Assembly (NCBI GenBank): GCA_038203955.1
Contig: JBBRDK010000006.1
Coordinates: forward strand, 7,416-71,415
DNA from: JALYUA01 sp038203955
GTDB lineage: Bacteria; Acidobacteriota; Thermoanaerobaculia; UBA5066; Gp7-AA6
Length of the DNA stretch: 64,000 bases
Direction of reading: 5' to 3'
In this document: positions 1 through 8,391 of the stretch, in pieces
Numbering within the stretch: the stretch's first letter is position 1
Layout of the letters: each line of letters starts with the position of its first letter
Translations under genes and position numbers: made by a program
Notes under the pieces: model-generated
Database searches by the model: none
The model's input: only the letters and a program-made list of their open reading frames with translations
What the model was told of the DNA's origin: nothing

Positions 1-1
1 G

Positions 2-1669
2 GGCGCCGGGGCGCTCCTGCTGGACACGCGGGATCTCAAGATCCTTTCGGCCGAGACGGCCCCGGGTCAGGGCTCGTTTTCGCCGGCGCCGTTCTCGCTC
101 GGAGCTTCCGACGCGATCCTCGGCGCGCCTCTCCGGGTCGAGCTGCCCGGCGGAGCGACTCGCGCGCGGATCCGCTACAAGACGTCCCCGCGCGCCTCCG
201 CGCTGCAGTGGCTCCTTCCGGAGCAGACCGCCGGAAAATCGCATCCCTATCTCTTCACGCAGTCGCAGGCGATCCACGCGAGGAGCTGGATCCCCCTCCA
301 GGACAGCCCGGGAGTGCGGCAGACCTGGTCGGCCTCCGTCCGGGTCCCCGCGGGACTCACGGCGCTCATGAGCGGCGCCCGGCTGGAGAAGCGAAGCGAC
401 GGCGCCTTCCGCTTCGAGATGACATCGCCCGTGCCGTCCTACCTGATCGCCCTTGCCGCCGGCGATCTCGCCTTTGCGCCGCTTGGCCCGCGCGCGGGGG
501 TCTGGTCGGAACCCTCGGTGGTGTCGAAAGCGGCGTGGGAGTTCGCGGACACCGAGGCGATGATCGAAGCGGCGGAAGCGCTCTTCGGTCCCTATCGGTG
601 GGAACGCTACGAGCTGCTCGTGCTGCCGCCGAGCTTTCCCTACGGCGGGATGGAGAATCCGCGCCTGACGTTCGCCACGCCGACCCTGCTCGCGGGCGAC
701 CGCAGTCTCGTCGACGTGGTCGCGCACGAGCTCGCCCATTCCTGGTCGGGCAACCTCGTCACCAACGCGACGTGGAGCGACTTCTGGCTGAACGAGGGCT
801 TCACGACGTATTGCGAGCGCCGGATCGTGGAGCGCGTGTTCGGGGCGAAGCGATCGGAGATGGAATGGGTGCTCGGCCGCCAGACTCTCGAGACCCTCTC
901 GATTTCCCTGCCGCCGGGAGACCGGAAGCTCCGGCCCGACGTCGCGGGCAGAGACCCGGACGAGGTTCTCTCGGAGGTCGTGTACGAAAAAGGGGCGCTC
1001 CTTCTGCTGACGATCGAACGGACGGTCGGACGCGAGCGCTTCGACCGGTTCCTCCGCGGGTGGTTCGACGGGCACGCGTTCCGGAGCGCGACGACGGCCG
1101 ACTTCCTGTCCTACCTCGACGAGCGCCTGTTCGCCGGAAGGCGGCCTCCGGGCCTCGACCTGGAGGCCTGGATGACTTCGCCGTCGATTCCACCGGGAGC
1201 CGCGGTGGCTAGCTCGACGGCGTTTGCGGACGTGGACGCTCTCCGGGTCGCCTGGCTCTCGGGCTCCCGCCCGGCAGAGACCCTGCCGGCGAAGACCTGG
1301 AGCACGCTCGAATGGCTCCGGTTCCTCCGCAATCTTCCGCGCGACCTGCCGCTCGCAAAGTCGTCCGAGCTCGACCGCGCGTTCCAGCTTTCAGAAGCGC
1401 TCAACTCGGAGATCGCGTTTCAGTGGCTGCTGCTCGCCGTCGAGACCGGGTATCCCGGGGCACAGGCCCGCCTCGAATCCTTCCTGACGTCGATGGGCCG
1501 CAGAAAGTACCTGAAGCCCCTGTACGAGGCCCTGGCGAAGACGCCGGCCGGGCGGGAGCGGGCGGTCTCCCTCTACCGGCGGGCGCGGCCCGGGTATCAT
1601 CCGATCGCGGTCGAAACTGTCGATAGAATCCTCTCGTGGAAGCCGTCCGAGAAGGAGAGCGACCGGTGA
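2..1669 (+). CDS. M1-family zinc aminopeptidase, 5'-truncated by window edge
   Basis: Reading frame 2 is open from the first base to a TGA at 1667-1669, so the true start lies upstream. The product is an M1 (leukotriene A4 hydrolase-like) metallopeptidase that removes N-terminal residues from peptides. Seen directly: the substrate-binding GGMEN motif near 641-658, the zinc motif HELAH near 725-739 and the second zinc ligand in NEGF 18 residues downstream. Before these comes the family segment QSQAIHARSWIP, typical of the LTA4H N-terminal domain. About 555 residues are visible, so only a small N-terminal part is missing. The stop overlaps the GTG of the next gene by GTGA, suggesting cotranscription with the molybdopterin gene, although the functions are not obviously linked. 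Family assignment is firm; the natural substrate is unknown. Confidence 0.93.
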   Translation, partial: GAGALLLDTRDLKILSAETAPGQGSFSPAPFSLGASDAILGAPLRVELPGGATRARIRYKTSPRASALQWLLPEQTAGKSHPYLFTQSQAIHARSWIPLQDSPGVRQTWSASVRVPAGLTALMSGARLEKRSDGAFRFEMTSPVPSYLIALAAGDLAFAPLGPRAGVWSEPSVVSKAAWEFADTEAMIEAAEALFGPYRWERYELLVLPPSFPYGGMENPRLTFATPTLLAGDRSLVDVVAHELAHSWSGNLVTNATWSDFWLNEGFTTYCERRIVERVFGAKRSEMEWVLGRQTLETLSISLPPGDRKLRPDVAGRDPDEVLSEVVYEKGALLLLTIERTVGRERFDRFLRGWFDGHAFRSATTADFLSYLDERLFAGRRPPGLDLEAWMTSPSIPPGAAVASSTAFADVDALRVAWLSGSRPAETLPAKTWSTLEWLRFLRNLPRDLPLAKSSELDRAFQLSEALNSEIAFQWLLLAVETGYPGAQARLESFLTSMGRRKYLKPLYEALAKTPAGRERAVSLYRRARPGYHPIAVETVDRILSWKPSEKESDR

Positions 1670-3675
1670 CCCGGGTGGCGAGCGCCTGCCCGCTCGACTG
1701 TCCCGATGCCTGCAGTCTCGAGGTGCAGGTCGAGAACGGGACCGCCGTCGCTCTCGGCGGCACCCGCGTCAATCCCCTGACTGCGGGATACATCTGCGCG
1801 AAGGTCCGCCGGTTTCCCGAGCACGTCCATGGGCCGGCGCGAGTCCGCGACCCCGGGATCCGCGTCGGAACCAAAGGGGAAGGCCGGTTCCGGCCGGCGA
1901 GCTGGGACGAGGCGCTCAACCTGATCGCGTCGAAGATGGCGGCGCTCTCCGCGAGCGGAGCGGGGGAGGCGATCCTTCCCGTCTCCTACGGCGGCTCTAA
2001 CGGATATCTCTCTCAGGACACCACGGACGCGCGGCTCTTCTCGAGACTCGGCGCCTCGCGGCTGGCCCGGACGGTCTGCTCGGCGCCGTCGACCCGCGCC
2101 GCGGTCGGCCTTTACGGAAAGATGGCCGGCATCGCGCTCGACGACTACGCGTACGCGAAGCTCGCCGTCGTCTGGGGCGCCAACCCGCAGGCGTCGGGGA
2201 TCCACCTGCTTCCTCACCTCCAGGCGGCGCGCCGGGCGGGGGGCCGCCTGGTGGTCCTCGATCCCCGGCGCACGCGGCTCGCGGCCGAGGCCGACCTGCA
2301 CCTGCCACTTCGGCCGGGGACGGACCTGCCGGTCGCGTTGGCCGTCCACCGCTGGCTCTTCGCGAACGGGGCGGCGGACAAGGCGTTCCTCGAAAAACAC
2401 ACTACGGGTTGGGAGGAGCTGCGGCGGCGCGCCGAGCCGTGGCCCATCGCGCGCGCGGCGGCGGTGGCCGGGATTCTGGAAGAGGACCTCGCCCGATTCG
2501 CCCGCTGGTACGCGGAATCCGCTCCCGCCGCGATCCGTTGCGGCTGGGGTCTCGAGCGAAACCGAAACGGCGGCTCCGCCACCGCGGCGATCCTCGCGCT
2601 CCCCGCGGTCGCTGGCAAATTCGGCGTGCGAGGCGGCGGGTACACCCTTTCGAACTCCGCCGTATGGGAGCTCGATTCCCTGCGGGCGGCGAGGACCGAG
2701 CCGTCCCCCGCGCGGGAAATCAACATGAACCGGACGGGGGAAGCGCTTCTCGACCGGGAGCGGCCGGTTCGCGTTCTGTTCGTCTACAACTGCAACCCGC
2801 TCATGACCCTCCCGGAGCAGGAAAAAGTGCGCAAGGGGCTCGAGCGCGAAGACCTGTTCACGGTCGTCTTCGATCCGGTGATGACCGACACGGCTCTGTA
2901 CGCGGACGTGGTCCTCCCGGCGACGACGTTTCTCGAGCGAACGGAGCTCTCGCGCGGGTACGGCGCCTACGTGCTCCAGGAGGCCGAGGCGGTCATCCCG
3001 CCGGTCGGACAATCGCGCGCGAACCACGACGTGTTCGCGGAGCTCTGCCGCCGCACAGGAGTGGAGCGGCCGGGCGACGCGACGACGGCAGAGGACCTCA
3101 CGAGGGAGATCCTCGCCGGGAACCCCTCCGCCGCTTCGTGGCGCGCGTCGTTCGACCGGCAAGATCCGGGCGCTCCTTCCTTCGGCCGCGCCCCGATCCA
3201 GTTCGTGGACGTTTTCCCTCGAACCGCCGACCGCCGGGCGCACCTCTGTCCCCCGGAGCTCGACGCCGAGGCCGCTCCCTCGGGACTCTACGGTTATCGG
3301 GAGGACCCCGCGACGGAGGCGCACCCCCTGGCCCTCGTGTCGCCGGCGACGGACCAGACGATCAGCACGACGCTCGGGGAGCTGCGGCGCGAGATCGCCG
3401 TGATGGAGATGCATCCCGCCGATGCCGTGGCGCGCGGGATCTCGGACGGTGACCGCGTGTCCGCCCGGAATGCGTCGGGGCAGGTCTCCTGCGTCGTCCG
3501 CGTCGCTCCGACTCTGCGGCCCGGCGTCGTCTCCGTTCCCAAGGGTCTCTGGAGCCACAACACCTTCGGAGGCTCGACGGCCAACGCCGTCGCGCCCGAT
3601 ACGCTCGCCGACCTCGGTGGGGGAGCGTGCTTCAACGACGCCCGGGTCGAGGTCGAGAGACTCCCCGCCGGATGA
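1666..3675 (+). CDS. Molybdopterin-dependent oxidoreductase (FeS-Mo, cytoplasmic)
   Basis: A 669-residue enzyme of the DMSO-reductase/formate-dehydrogenase superfamily (COG0243 type). The N-terminus carries ACPLDCPDAC followed by YICAKV about 30 residues later, giving four cysteines for a [4Fe-4S] cluster. The rest matches the molybdopterin-binding core (NPQASGIH, VLDPRRT, VVFDPVMTDTALYADVVLP) and a C-terminal dinucleotide-binding domain ending near GLWSHNTFGG. No Tat signal precedes the cysteines, so it should stay in the cytoplasm. I chose GTG at 1666 because GAAGGAGAG sits six bases upstream and it overlaps the preceding stop; an earlier GTG at 1636 is possible but has no good ribosome site. 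Its stop overlaps the ATG of the CDF gene. The substrate cannot be read from sequence. Confidence 0.9.
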   Translation: MTRVASACPLDCPDACSLEVQVENGTAVALGGTRVNPLTAGYICAKVRRFPEHVHGPARVRDPGIRVGTKGEGRFRPASWDEALNLIASKMAALSASGAGEAILPVSYGGSNGYLSQDTTDARLFSRLGASRLARTVCSAPSTRAAVGLYGKMAGIALDDYAYAKLAVVWGANPQASGIHLLPHLQAARRAGGRLVVLDPRRTRLAAEADLHLPLRPGTDLPVALAVHRWLFANGAADKAFLEKHTTGWEELRRRAEPWPIARAAAVAGILEEDLARFARWYAESAPAAIRCGWGLERNRNGGSATAAILALPAVAGKFGVRGGGYTLSNSAVWELDSLRAARTEPSPAREINMNRTGEALLDRERPVRVLFVYNCNPLMTLPEQEKVRKGLEREDLFTVVFDPVMTDTALYADVVLPATTFLERTELSRGYGAYVLQEAEAVIPPVGQSRANHDVFAELCRRTGVERPGDATTAEDLTREILAGNPSAASWRASFDRQDPGAPSFGRAPIQFVDVFPRTADRRAHLCPPELDAEAAPSGLYGYREDPATEAHPLALVSPATDQTISTTLGELRREIAVMEMHPADAVARGISDGDRVSARNASGQVSCVVRVAPTLRPGVVSVPKGLWSHNTFGGSTANAVAPDTLADLGGGACFNDARVEVERLPAG

Positions 3676-4619
3676 GCGCCGCGGGCTGGCCTGCGGAGCG
3701 CGACGGCGGACGACCCGCTTCGGATCGGGAGGAGCGGCGGAAGCGGCTTCGCGCGGCGCTCGCGCTGACCGCGGGAGTCCTCGCCATCGAGATCGCGGGC
3801 GGGATCGTCTCCGGCAGTCTCGCCCTTCTCGCGGACGCCGCGCACATGTTCGCCGACATCGCGGCGCTGATCCTCGCCTATGCGGCGATCACCGTCGCCG
3901 GCCGCGCCCCGACCCGGCGCCACAGCTTCGGGCTCTATCGGGCCGAGATCCTGGCCGCGTTCGTCAACGCCGAGATCCTGCTTCTCATGGCTCTCGGAAT
4001 CCTGGTCGAGTCGGTCATGCGCTTCTCCTCTCCGGTCCCGGTGCGGACGGGCGTGATGCTCTGGGTGTCTCTGGTCGCGCTCGCCGCCAACCTGATCGCG
4101 ATGCGACTGCTGTCGCACGACCACTCGGGGGAGCACGGCGCGGGGCACAACCTGAACATGCACGCGGCGTATCTGGAGGTCTTCACGGACATGCTCGGGT
4201 CCGCGGCCGTGCTGGCGGCGGCGATCGCGATCCCGCGGACAGGATGGCTCTGGCTCGATCCGGCCGTCTCCGCGGCGGTGGCCCTCTTCATCCTTCCGAG
4301 GGCCGCCTCTCTTCTCAGGCAGTCGGCGCACATCCTTCTCGAGGGCTCGCCCGGCGGGGTCGATCCCACCGCCGTGCGGGAGGCGGTCCTGCGCGTGCCG
4401 GGCGTCGAAGCTTGCCACGACCTGCATCTCTGGACACTGACGTCCGGCGTGCACTCCGCGAGCGTTCACATCCGCGCCGCTTCCGACACGCCGCGAGGGG
4501 ACCTTCTGGTGGCCGTCCAGCAGGTGTTGAAGGACGCGGCGGGCGTGGACCATGCCACCATCCAGGTCGAGTGGGGAGTCGAGATGACGTGCCATGCGTC
4601 CAACCGCGGGCACGCCTGA
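3672..4619 (+). CDS. Cation diffusion facilitator (CDF) metal exporter
   Basis: A 315-residue inner-membrane antiporter that expels divalent metal (usually Zn2+) in exchange for protons. Six transmembrane helices are followed by a cytoplasmic C-terminal domain (LLEGSP onward, with CHDLHLWTLTSG). The transport site in helix 2 is the usual H-x3-D (HMFAD). In helix 5 the equivalent H-x3-D is E-x3-D (EVFTD), a substitution that also occurs in other CDF proteins and may alter metal preference. The histidine-rich loop is short (HDHSGEHGAGHN). The ATG at 3672 overlaps the preceding TGA, giving ATGA coupling; an in-frame GTG at 3627 lies inside the upstream gene and is less likely. Family is certain; metal specificity is not. 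Confidence 0.92.
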   Translation: MSAAGWPAERDGGRPASDREERRKRLRAALALTAGVLAIEIAGGIVSGSLALLADAAHMFADIAALILAYAAITVAGRAPTRRHSFGLYRAEILAAFVNAEILLLMALGILVESVMRFSSPVPVRTGVMLWVSLVALAANLIAMRLLSHDHSGEHGAGHNLNMHAAYLEVFTDMLGSAAVLAAAIAIPRTGWLWLDPAVSAAVALFILPRAASLLRQSAHILLEGSPGGVDPTAVREAVLRVPGVEACHDLHLWTLTSGVHSASVHIRAASDTPRGDLLVAVQQVLKDAAGVDHATIQVEWGVEMTCHASNRGHA

Positions 4620-4640
4620 GGGCGGCGAAAAGGAGACGGC

Positions 4641-5153
4641 ATGCGGTTTTTTTCCGGAATCCTCTTCGGATTTTTTCTGGTCGGCCTGATCATCGCGGCG
4701 GTCGTCGCGACGGGGGGCTACAACGTCGCGGCGACGGCGAGCCCGTCCCGCATCGAAACGCGCGTCGCGCAGTTCGCGCTGAACCGCTCGGTGTCGCGCC
4801 GCGCGCCGGCGGCGAAGAACCCCCTTCCGGCCACCCGGGAGACGTGGGCGGCGGGGCTCGAGCACTACAGGGAAAACTGCGTGGTGTGCCACGCGGCCCC
4901 CGGTGTCGATCCCTCCGAGCTATCCATGGGCCTGAACCCGCCCGCTCCGGATCTCACGCTGCCGCGCGTGCAGGCCCGGACCGACGGGGAGCTGTTCTGG
5001 CTCGTCTCCAACGGAATCCGGACGACCGGGATGCCGGCGTTCTCACCGACCCACAAGCAGGATCAGATCTGGCAGATGGTCTCGCTCCTTCGCCATCTGC
5101 CGGAGCTGACCGCGGAAGAGCAGAAGGCGTTGAAGGGGAAAGGAAATGAGTAG
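4641..5153 (+). CDS. Membrane-anchored monohaem cytochrome c
   Basis: A 170-residue protein with an N-terminal hydrophobic anchor (residues about 3-25, FFSGILFGFFLVGLIIAAVV) and a periplasmic cytochrome c domain. The haem attachment motif is CVVCH at residues 80-84, and the likely axial methionine is in GIRTTGMPAF. The chain length and the single CxxCH fit the small class I or cbb3-type family. It probably passes electrons between a membrane complex and a terminal oxidase or another acceptor; the partner is not in this window. It starts 21 bases after the CDF stop, with AAAAGGAG upstream of the ATG, and is the last gene of the plus-strand set. Confidence 0.9.
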   Translation: MRFFSGILFGFFLVGLIIAAVVATGGYNVAATASPSRIETRVAQFALNRSVSRRAPAAKNPLPATRETWAAGLEHYRENCVVCHAAPGVDPSELSMGLNPPAPDLTLPRVQARTDGELFWLVSNGIRTTGMPAFSPTHKQDQIWQMVSLLRHLPELTAEEQKALKGKGNE

Positions 5154-5226
5154 TCAGTTTTCAGTTTTCAGTGCTCGGTTCTCAGTTTCAGTTCGACTGA
5201 CAACTGACGACTGATAACTGATAACT
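5154..5226. repeat. CAGTT-type intergenic repeat, copy 1
   Basis: An AT-richer filler between convergent genes. It consists of repeated TCAGTTT units on the left and ACTGA/AACTG units on the right, so the two arms are imperfectly complementary and could fold. Related blocks lie at 9388-9476 and 56906-56987. It sits between the stop of the cytochrome c gene and the stop of the minus-strand ABC permease, where a bidirectional terminator would be expected; there is no poly-T tract. Confidence 0.75.
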
Positions 5227-5991
5227 CTAAAGCACCGCCTTTTTCCGGAACTGACGGATCCCGAGGGAGACGAAGAGGGCGTTGAAGAGAAGGAGCCCCC
5301 CAGCCACCGTGGCGAACGGCAGGTGCGGGAACTGCGGGACGAGAGCGGAGCGCAGGCCTTCACTCGAGTAGACCATCGGGTTGATCAGGACCGCCTTCTG
5401 CAGGATCGGAAATTTCGCGAGCGCGCTCCACGGGTAGTAGGTACAGCCGAAGAAGATCATCGGGGCGAGAACGAGGCTGAACATGAGACCGATCTGGGTC
5501 TGTCCGACGGAGCACCCGAGCGTCAACCCGATCGCCGAGGAGAGCAGCGCGACGGCGCAGCAGAGAGCGGCGAAGAGGAACGGGTGCGGCAGTGTCAGCG
5601 CGAGTCCCCGGCCCATGATCAGCCAGGCCGCCGGCACGACGACGAGACCGGCGATCAGCGCCTGGATCATCCCCGCGAGAATCTTCTCCACGGCGACCCA
5701 TTCGATCTCGATCGGCGCGAGAAGGCGGTCCTCGATCTCCTTCGTGAACTGAAATTCGGAGATGACCGGCATGGCGACGGCCTGGATCCCGGCGAGCATC
5801 ATCGACAGCGCGATGATGCCGGGAAGGAGGAGACTCTTGTACTCGAGAGGCATGTATCCGCTCGTGGTCAGCACGCGGCCGAAGACGAAGACGAGCAGCA
5901 TCGGCTGCAGCAGAGTCTGAAGGAGCAGGGGCACGAAGTTTCGCCGCGCGACGTGGGCGTCCCGCGAGAGGAGCGCGAAGAACGTGCTCAT
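5227..5991 (-). CDS. ABC-2 type exporter permease
   Basis: A 254-residue integral membrane protein with about six hydrophobic helices, of the DrrB/NodJ ABC-2 permease family. The N-terminus (ARRNFVPLLLQTLLQPMLLV) and the central segment with the FFGCTYYPWSAL region are characteristic. It pairs with the ATPase gene immediately upstream on the same strand: its ATG overlaps the ATPase stop by ATGA at 5988-5991, so the two are made in a fixed ratio. Together they would form a homodimeric efflux or surface-polymer export pump at the inner membrane. The substrate is unknown. Because the pair follows the haem genes by only 4 bp it may be cotranscribed with them, though a functional link to haem is speculative. 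Confidence 0.9.
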   Translation of the reverse strand: MSTFFALLSRDAHVARRNFVPLLLQTLLQPMLLVFVFGRVLTTSGYMPLEYKSLLLPGIIALSMMLAGIQAVAMPVISEFQFTKEIEDRLLAPIEIEWVAVEKILAGMIQALIAGLVVVPAAWLIMGRGLALTLPHPFLFAALCCAVALLSSAIGLTLGCSVGQTQIGLMFSLVLAPMIFFGCTYYPWSALAKFPILQKAVLINPMVYSSEGLRSALVPQFPHLPFATVAGGLLLFNALFVSLGIRQFRKKAVL

Positions 5992-7016
5992 TCCCGGAGG
6001 CTCCGTCCGGTGTGGTGGAGAAAGAGGTTTTCGAGCGACGGCTCGGAGATATGCACGTCCGAGACGCTGGCGCCTGCGGCCAGAACGCGGTTCAAGAGCT
6101 CCGGCACGAGCGGTCCTCCCCGGTCGGCGTAGACGTCCGCCCCGGCGGGGCCGACGGGGCGTACTTCGGTGACCCCCGGCGTCCGCGCGAGCGCCTCCAG
6201 GAGCTCCGGCGAGCGCGGAGTGAGCTGGAGCCGGATCAGGTGGCCGCCCGGGATCGTCGCCTTCAGGGCTTCCGGGTCGCCGAGCGCAATGACGCGGCCG
6301 TGATCCACGATCGCGACCCGGCCGCAGAGATCGTCCGCCTCTTCCATGTTGTGGGTCGTCAAGACGATGGTCCGGCCGCGCGCCCCGTACTCGCGCACGA
6401 TCTCCCAGAGCAGCAGGCGGGTCTGCGGGTCGAGTCCGGACGACGGCTCATCCAAGAACAGCACGTCCGGCTCGTGCATCATCGCCCGCGCGATCGACAG
6501 CCGCTGCATCATGCCGCCCGAGAATCCCACGACGAGCTGATCGGCGCGGTCGGTCAGCTGGAACCGTTCGAGGAGCGCCCGAGCGCGCGTCTGCCGCTCG
6601 GCAGGGGGAATGCCGAAGTAGGCGCCGTGAAAAACGAGGATCTCGCGCGCGGTCAGCGCGAAGTCGAGGTTCGGACGCTGCGGCACGACGCCGATCCGGC
6701 GCTTGACGGAGACGCGCCTCTTCCACACTTCCTCCTCCCCGATCCAGGCGCGGCCGCCGGTCGGTCGGACCCGCGTCGTCAGGATGCCCACCGTGGTCGA
6801 CTTCCCGGCGCCGTTCGGCCCGAGAAGGCCGAAGATCTCTCCGGGCGCGATCTCGAGGGTCAGGCCGTCGAGCGCCACGACCTCGACCTTCTGTCTCCTC
6901 GCAGAGGGCGCGCGCCACGCGAACGGCGTCCCGACGATCCCGCGTCCCGGCGTGGCCGACGGCGGGGCGGAGGTGTACACCTTCCGAAGGCTGTCCGTCC
7001 GGATTCCGAGCGCCAT
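5988..7016 (-). CDS. ABC-2 exporter ATP-binding protein (DrrA type)
   Basis: A 342-residue nucleotide-binding subunit. Walker A is GPNGAGKST, the Q-loop region is VVPQRPN, the signature is FSGGMMQRLSIARA, Walker B is VLFLDEPSSGLDP and the switch histidine is in LTTHNMEEAD. The extra C-terminal region after about residue 250 (ending in HHTGR) is typical of DrrA-like exporters. An unusual insert of about 25 residues (SAPPSATPGRGIVGTPFAW) separates the first strand from the rest of the domain. It energises the permease encoded next to it. It begins 4 bp after the hemY stop, which suggests readthrough from the haem operon. Confidence 0.93.
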   Translation of the reverse strand: MALGIRTDSLRKVYTSAPPSATPGRGIVGTPFAWRAPSARRQKVEVVALDGLTLEIAPGEIFGLLGPNGAGKSTTVGILTTRVRPTGGRAWIGEEEVWKRRVSVKRRIGVVPQRPNLDFALTAREILVFHGAYFGIPPAERQTRARALLERFQLTDRADQLVVGFSGGMMQRLSIARAMMHEPDVLFLDEPSSGLDPQTRLLLWEIVREYGARGRTIVLTTHNMEEADDLCGRVAIVDHGRVIALGDPEALKATIPGGHLIRLQLTPRSPELLEALARTPGVTEVRPVGPAGADVYADRGGPLVPELLNRVLAAGASVSDVHISEPSLENLFLHHTGRSLRE

Positions 7017-7020
7017 GAAC

Positions 7021-8391
7021 TTAAAGAAGGGGCGCCATCAGCTCGGCGGCCGGGCGCTGCGCGAGGTCCGCGGACGGGATTGCCAGCGCGCTCTTGACGA
7101 CGTCCCCGACCGATATCCCGCCGCGGTAGCTCCCGAGGAACGCCAGTCCGGGCCACCTCGACTCCGCGCGAGCCAGCACCGACATCCGATGTCCGTGCCC
7201 GATCTCGTACTGCGGGATCGCGCGCGGCCAGCGGGTGAGCGCCACCAACCGGGGGCCGGACGCGGCGCCCACGCTCTCCCGGACTTCGCGGCCGGCGATC
7301 CGCGCCAGCTCCTGCTCCGGGAGATCCGCCGCGCCGGGATCCCGCGCGCCGCCCGCAAACGCAGTCACAAGAAGCTCCCCCTCCGGCGCGCGTCCCGAAA
7401 ACAGGCTCGAGCTCCACACCGCGCCGAGCACGCGCCGCCCCGGCGCCGGGACGACGAGGTGCCCGAAGCCGCGAAGCCCGCCGGGAAGCGCGGAAGCAGG
7501 CCAGGAGAAGTGGAGAACCGCGACCGGAGGCGACGGAATGGACGAGAGAGCGACGAACGCCTCGGCGTCGAACTCGCGAACGAATCGCGCGGCGTCGCCG
7601 GCCGCCGACGCGATCACCACCCGGTCGGCGTCGAAGGCGCCGCGGGAGGTGCGCACCACCCAGCCGCCATTCCCGGGCGAGATGGACTCCACCGCCGTTC
7701 CCGTCTCCAGCCGGGGCCCGAGCGCCGCGCCGAGGGCGCGAGGGAGTGTCTCGAGACCGTTTCGGAAAGAGAGCAGTCCCCGGACGCGGGGAACGGAACG
7801 GTCGCGCTTTCGCATCGCACCGATCGCCGTCGCGAACAGGCTGCCGCGGAGCCGCTCCCCGCGCGCCAACGCCGGAAACGCGTCGGCGGCCGAAAGGCGG
7901 CCCGCGTCGCCGGCGAAGATGCCCGACACGAAGGGGGCGATGACGCGGTCAGCGACTTCCGATCCGAGCCGCCGCGAGAAGAAGGCGCGGACCGTCTCCG
8001 GAGGCGCGGAGAGAGACGCCCGCCGGACGAACGGCTCTCCGGCGAGCCGCAACTTGCCGCGCCGGGAAAGGAGGGGCGTGCGCGCCAGGGAGAGCGGGGA
8101 GGAGGGCACTTCATGAAGCGCGCCGTTCCAGTCGATGTAACGGGGAAGGCGAGAGTCGGAAAGGAGCACTTCGGACTCGAGGCCCAGGTCGCGCACGAGG
8201 CGGAGAAGCTCGGGCGTCGGGCGCACGGTGTTGGGACCCATCTCGAGAAGGAACCCCTCGCGGCGCTCCGTGCGGATCACGCCGCCCGGCCGGTCCGACC
8301 GCTCGAGAACGCGGACGTCTTCTCCGTTCGCGGTGAGAGAGCGCGCGCAGACGAGACCCGCGAGGCCGGCGCCGATGACGATCGTCGTCAC
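7021..8391 (-). CDS. hemY: Protoporphyrinogen oxidase, FAD-dependent (HemY/HemG class)
   Basis: A 456-residue flavoenzyme that oxidises protoporphyrinogen IX to protoporphyrin IX with molecular oxygen, the penultimate step of haem synthesis. The FAD dinucleotide-binding fold is at the N-terminus (VIGAGLAGLVCARSL, then LERSDRPGG), and the C-terminal FAD-contact segment is GGISVGDVVKSAL. The GTG start at 8391 overlaps the hemH stop (GTGA) and places the FAD motif at residue 4; a longer reading frame upstream overlaps hemH and is not needed. Related enzymes in Gram-positives use coproporphyrinogen instead, but the presence of hemN next door favours the protoporphyrin route here. This step needs oxygen, whereas hemN does not. 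Confidence 0.93.
   Translation of the reverse strand: MTTIVIGAGLAGLVCARSLTANGEDVRVLERSDRPGGVIRTERREGFLLEMGPNTVRPTPELLRLVRDLGLESEVLLSDSRLPRYIDWNGALHEVPSSPLSLARTPLLSRRGKLRLAGEPFVRRASLSAPPETVRAFFSRRLGSEVADRVIAPFVSGIFAGDAGRLSAADAFPALARGERLRGSLFATAIGAMRKRDRSVPRVRGLLSFRNGLETLPRALGAALGPRLETGTAVESISPGNGGWVVRTSRGAFDADRVVIASAAGDAARFVREFDAEAFVALSSIPSPPVAVLHFSWPASALPGGLRGFGHLVVPAPGRRVLGAVWSSSLFSGRAPEGELLVTAFAGGARDPGAADLPEQELARIAGREVRESVGAASGPRLVALTRWPRAIPQYEIGHGHRMSVLARAESRWPGLAFLGSYRGGISVGDVVKSALAIPSADLAQRPAAELMAPLL

Noticed and set aside
4170..4200. His-to-Glu change in the second metal site of the CDF exporter as a novelty
   Set aside because: E-x3-D at this position is found in other CDF proteins, so it is noted only as a possible specificity change.
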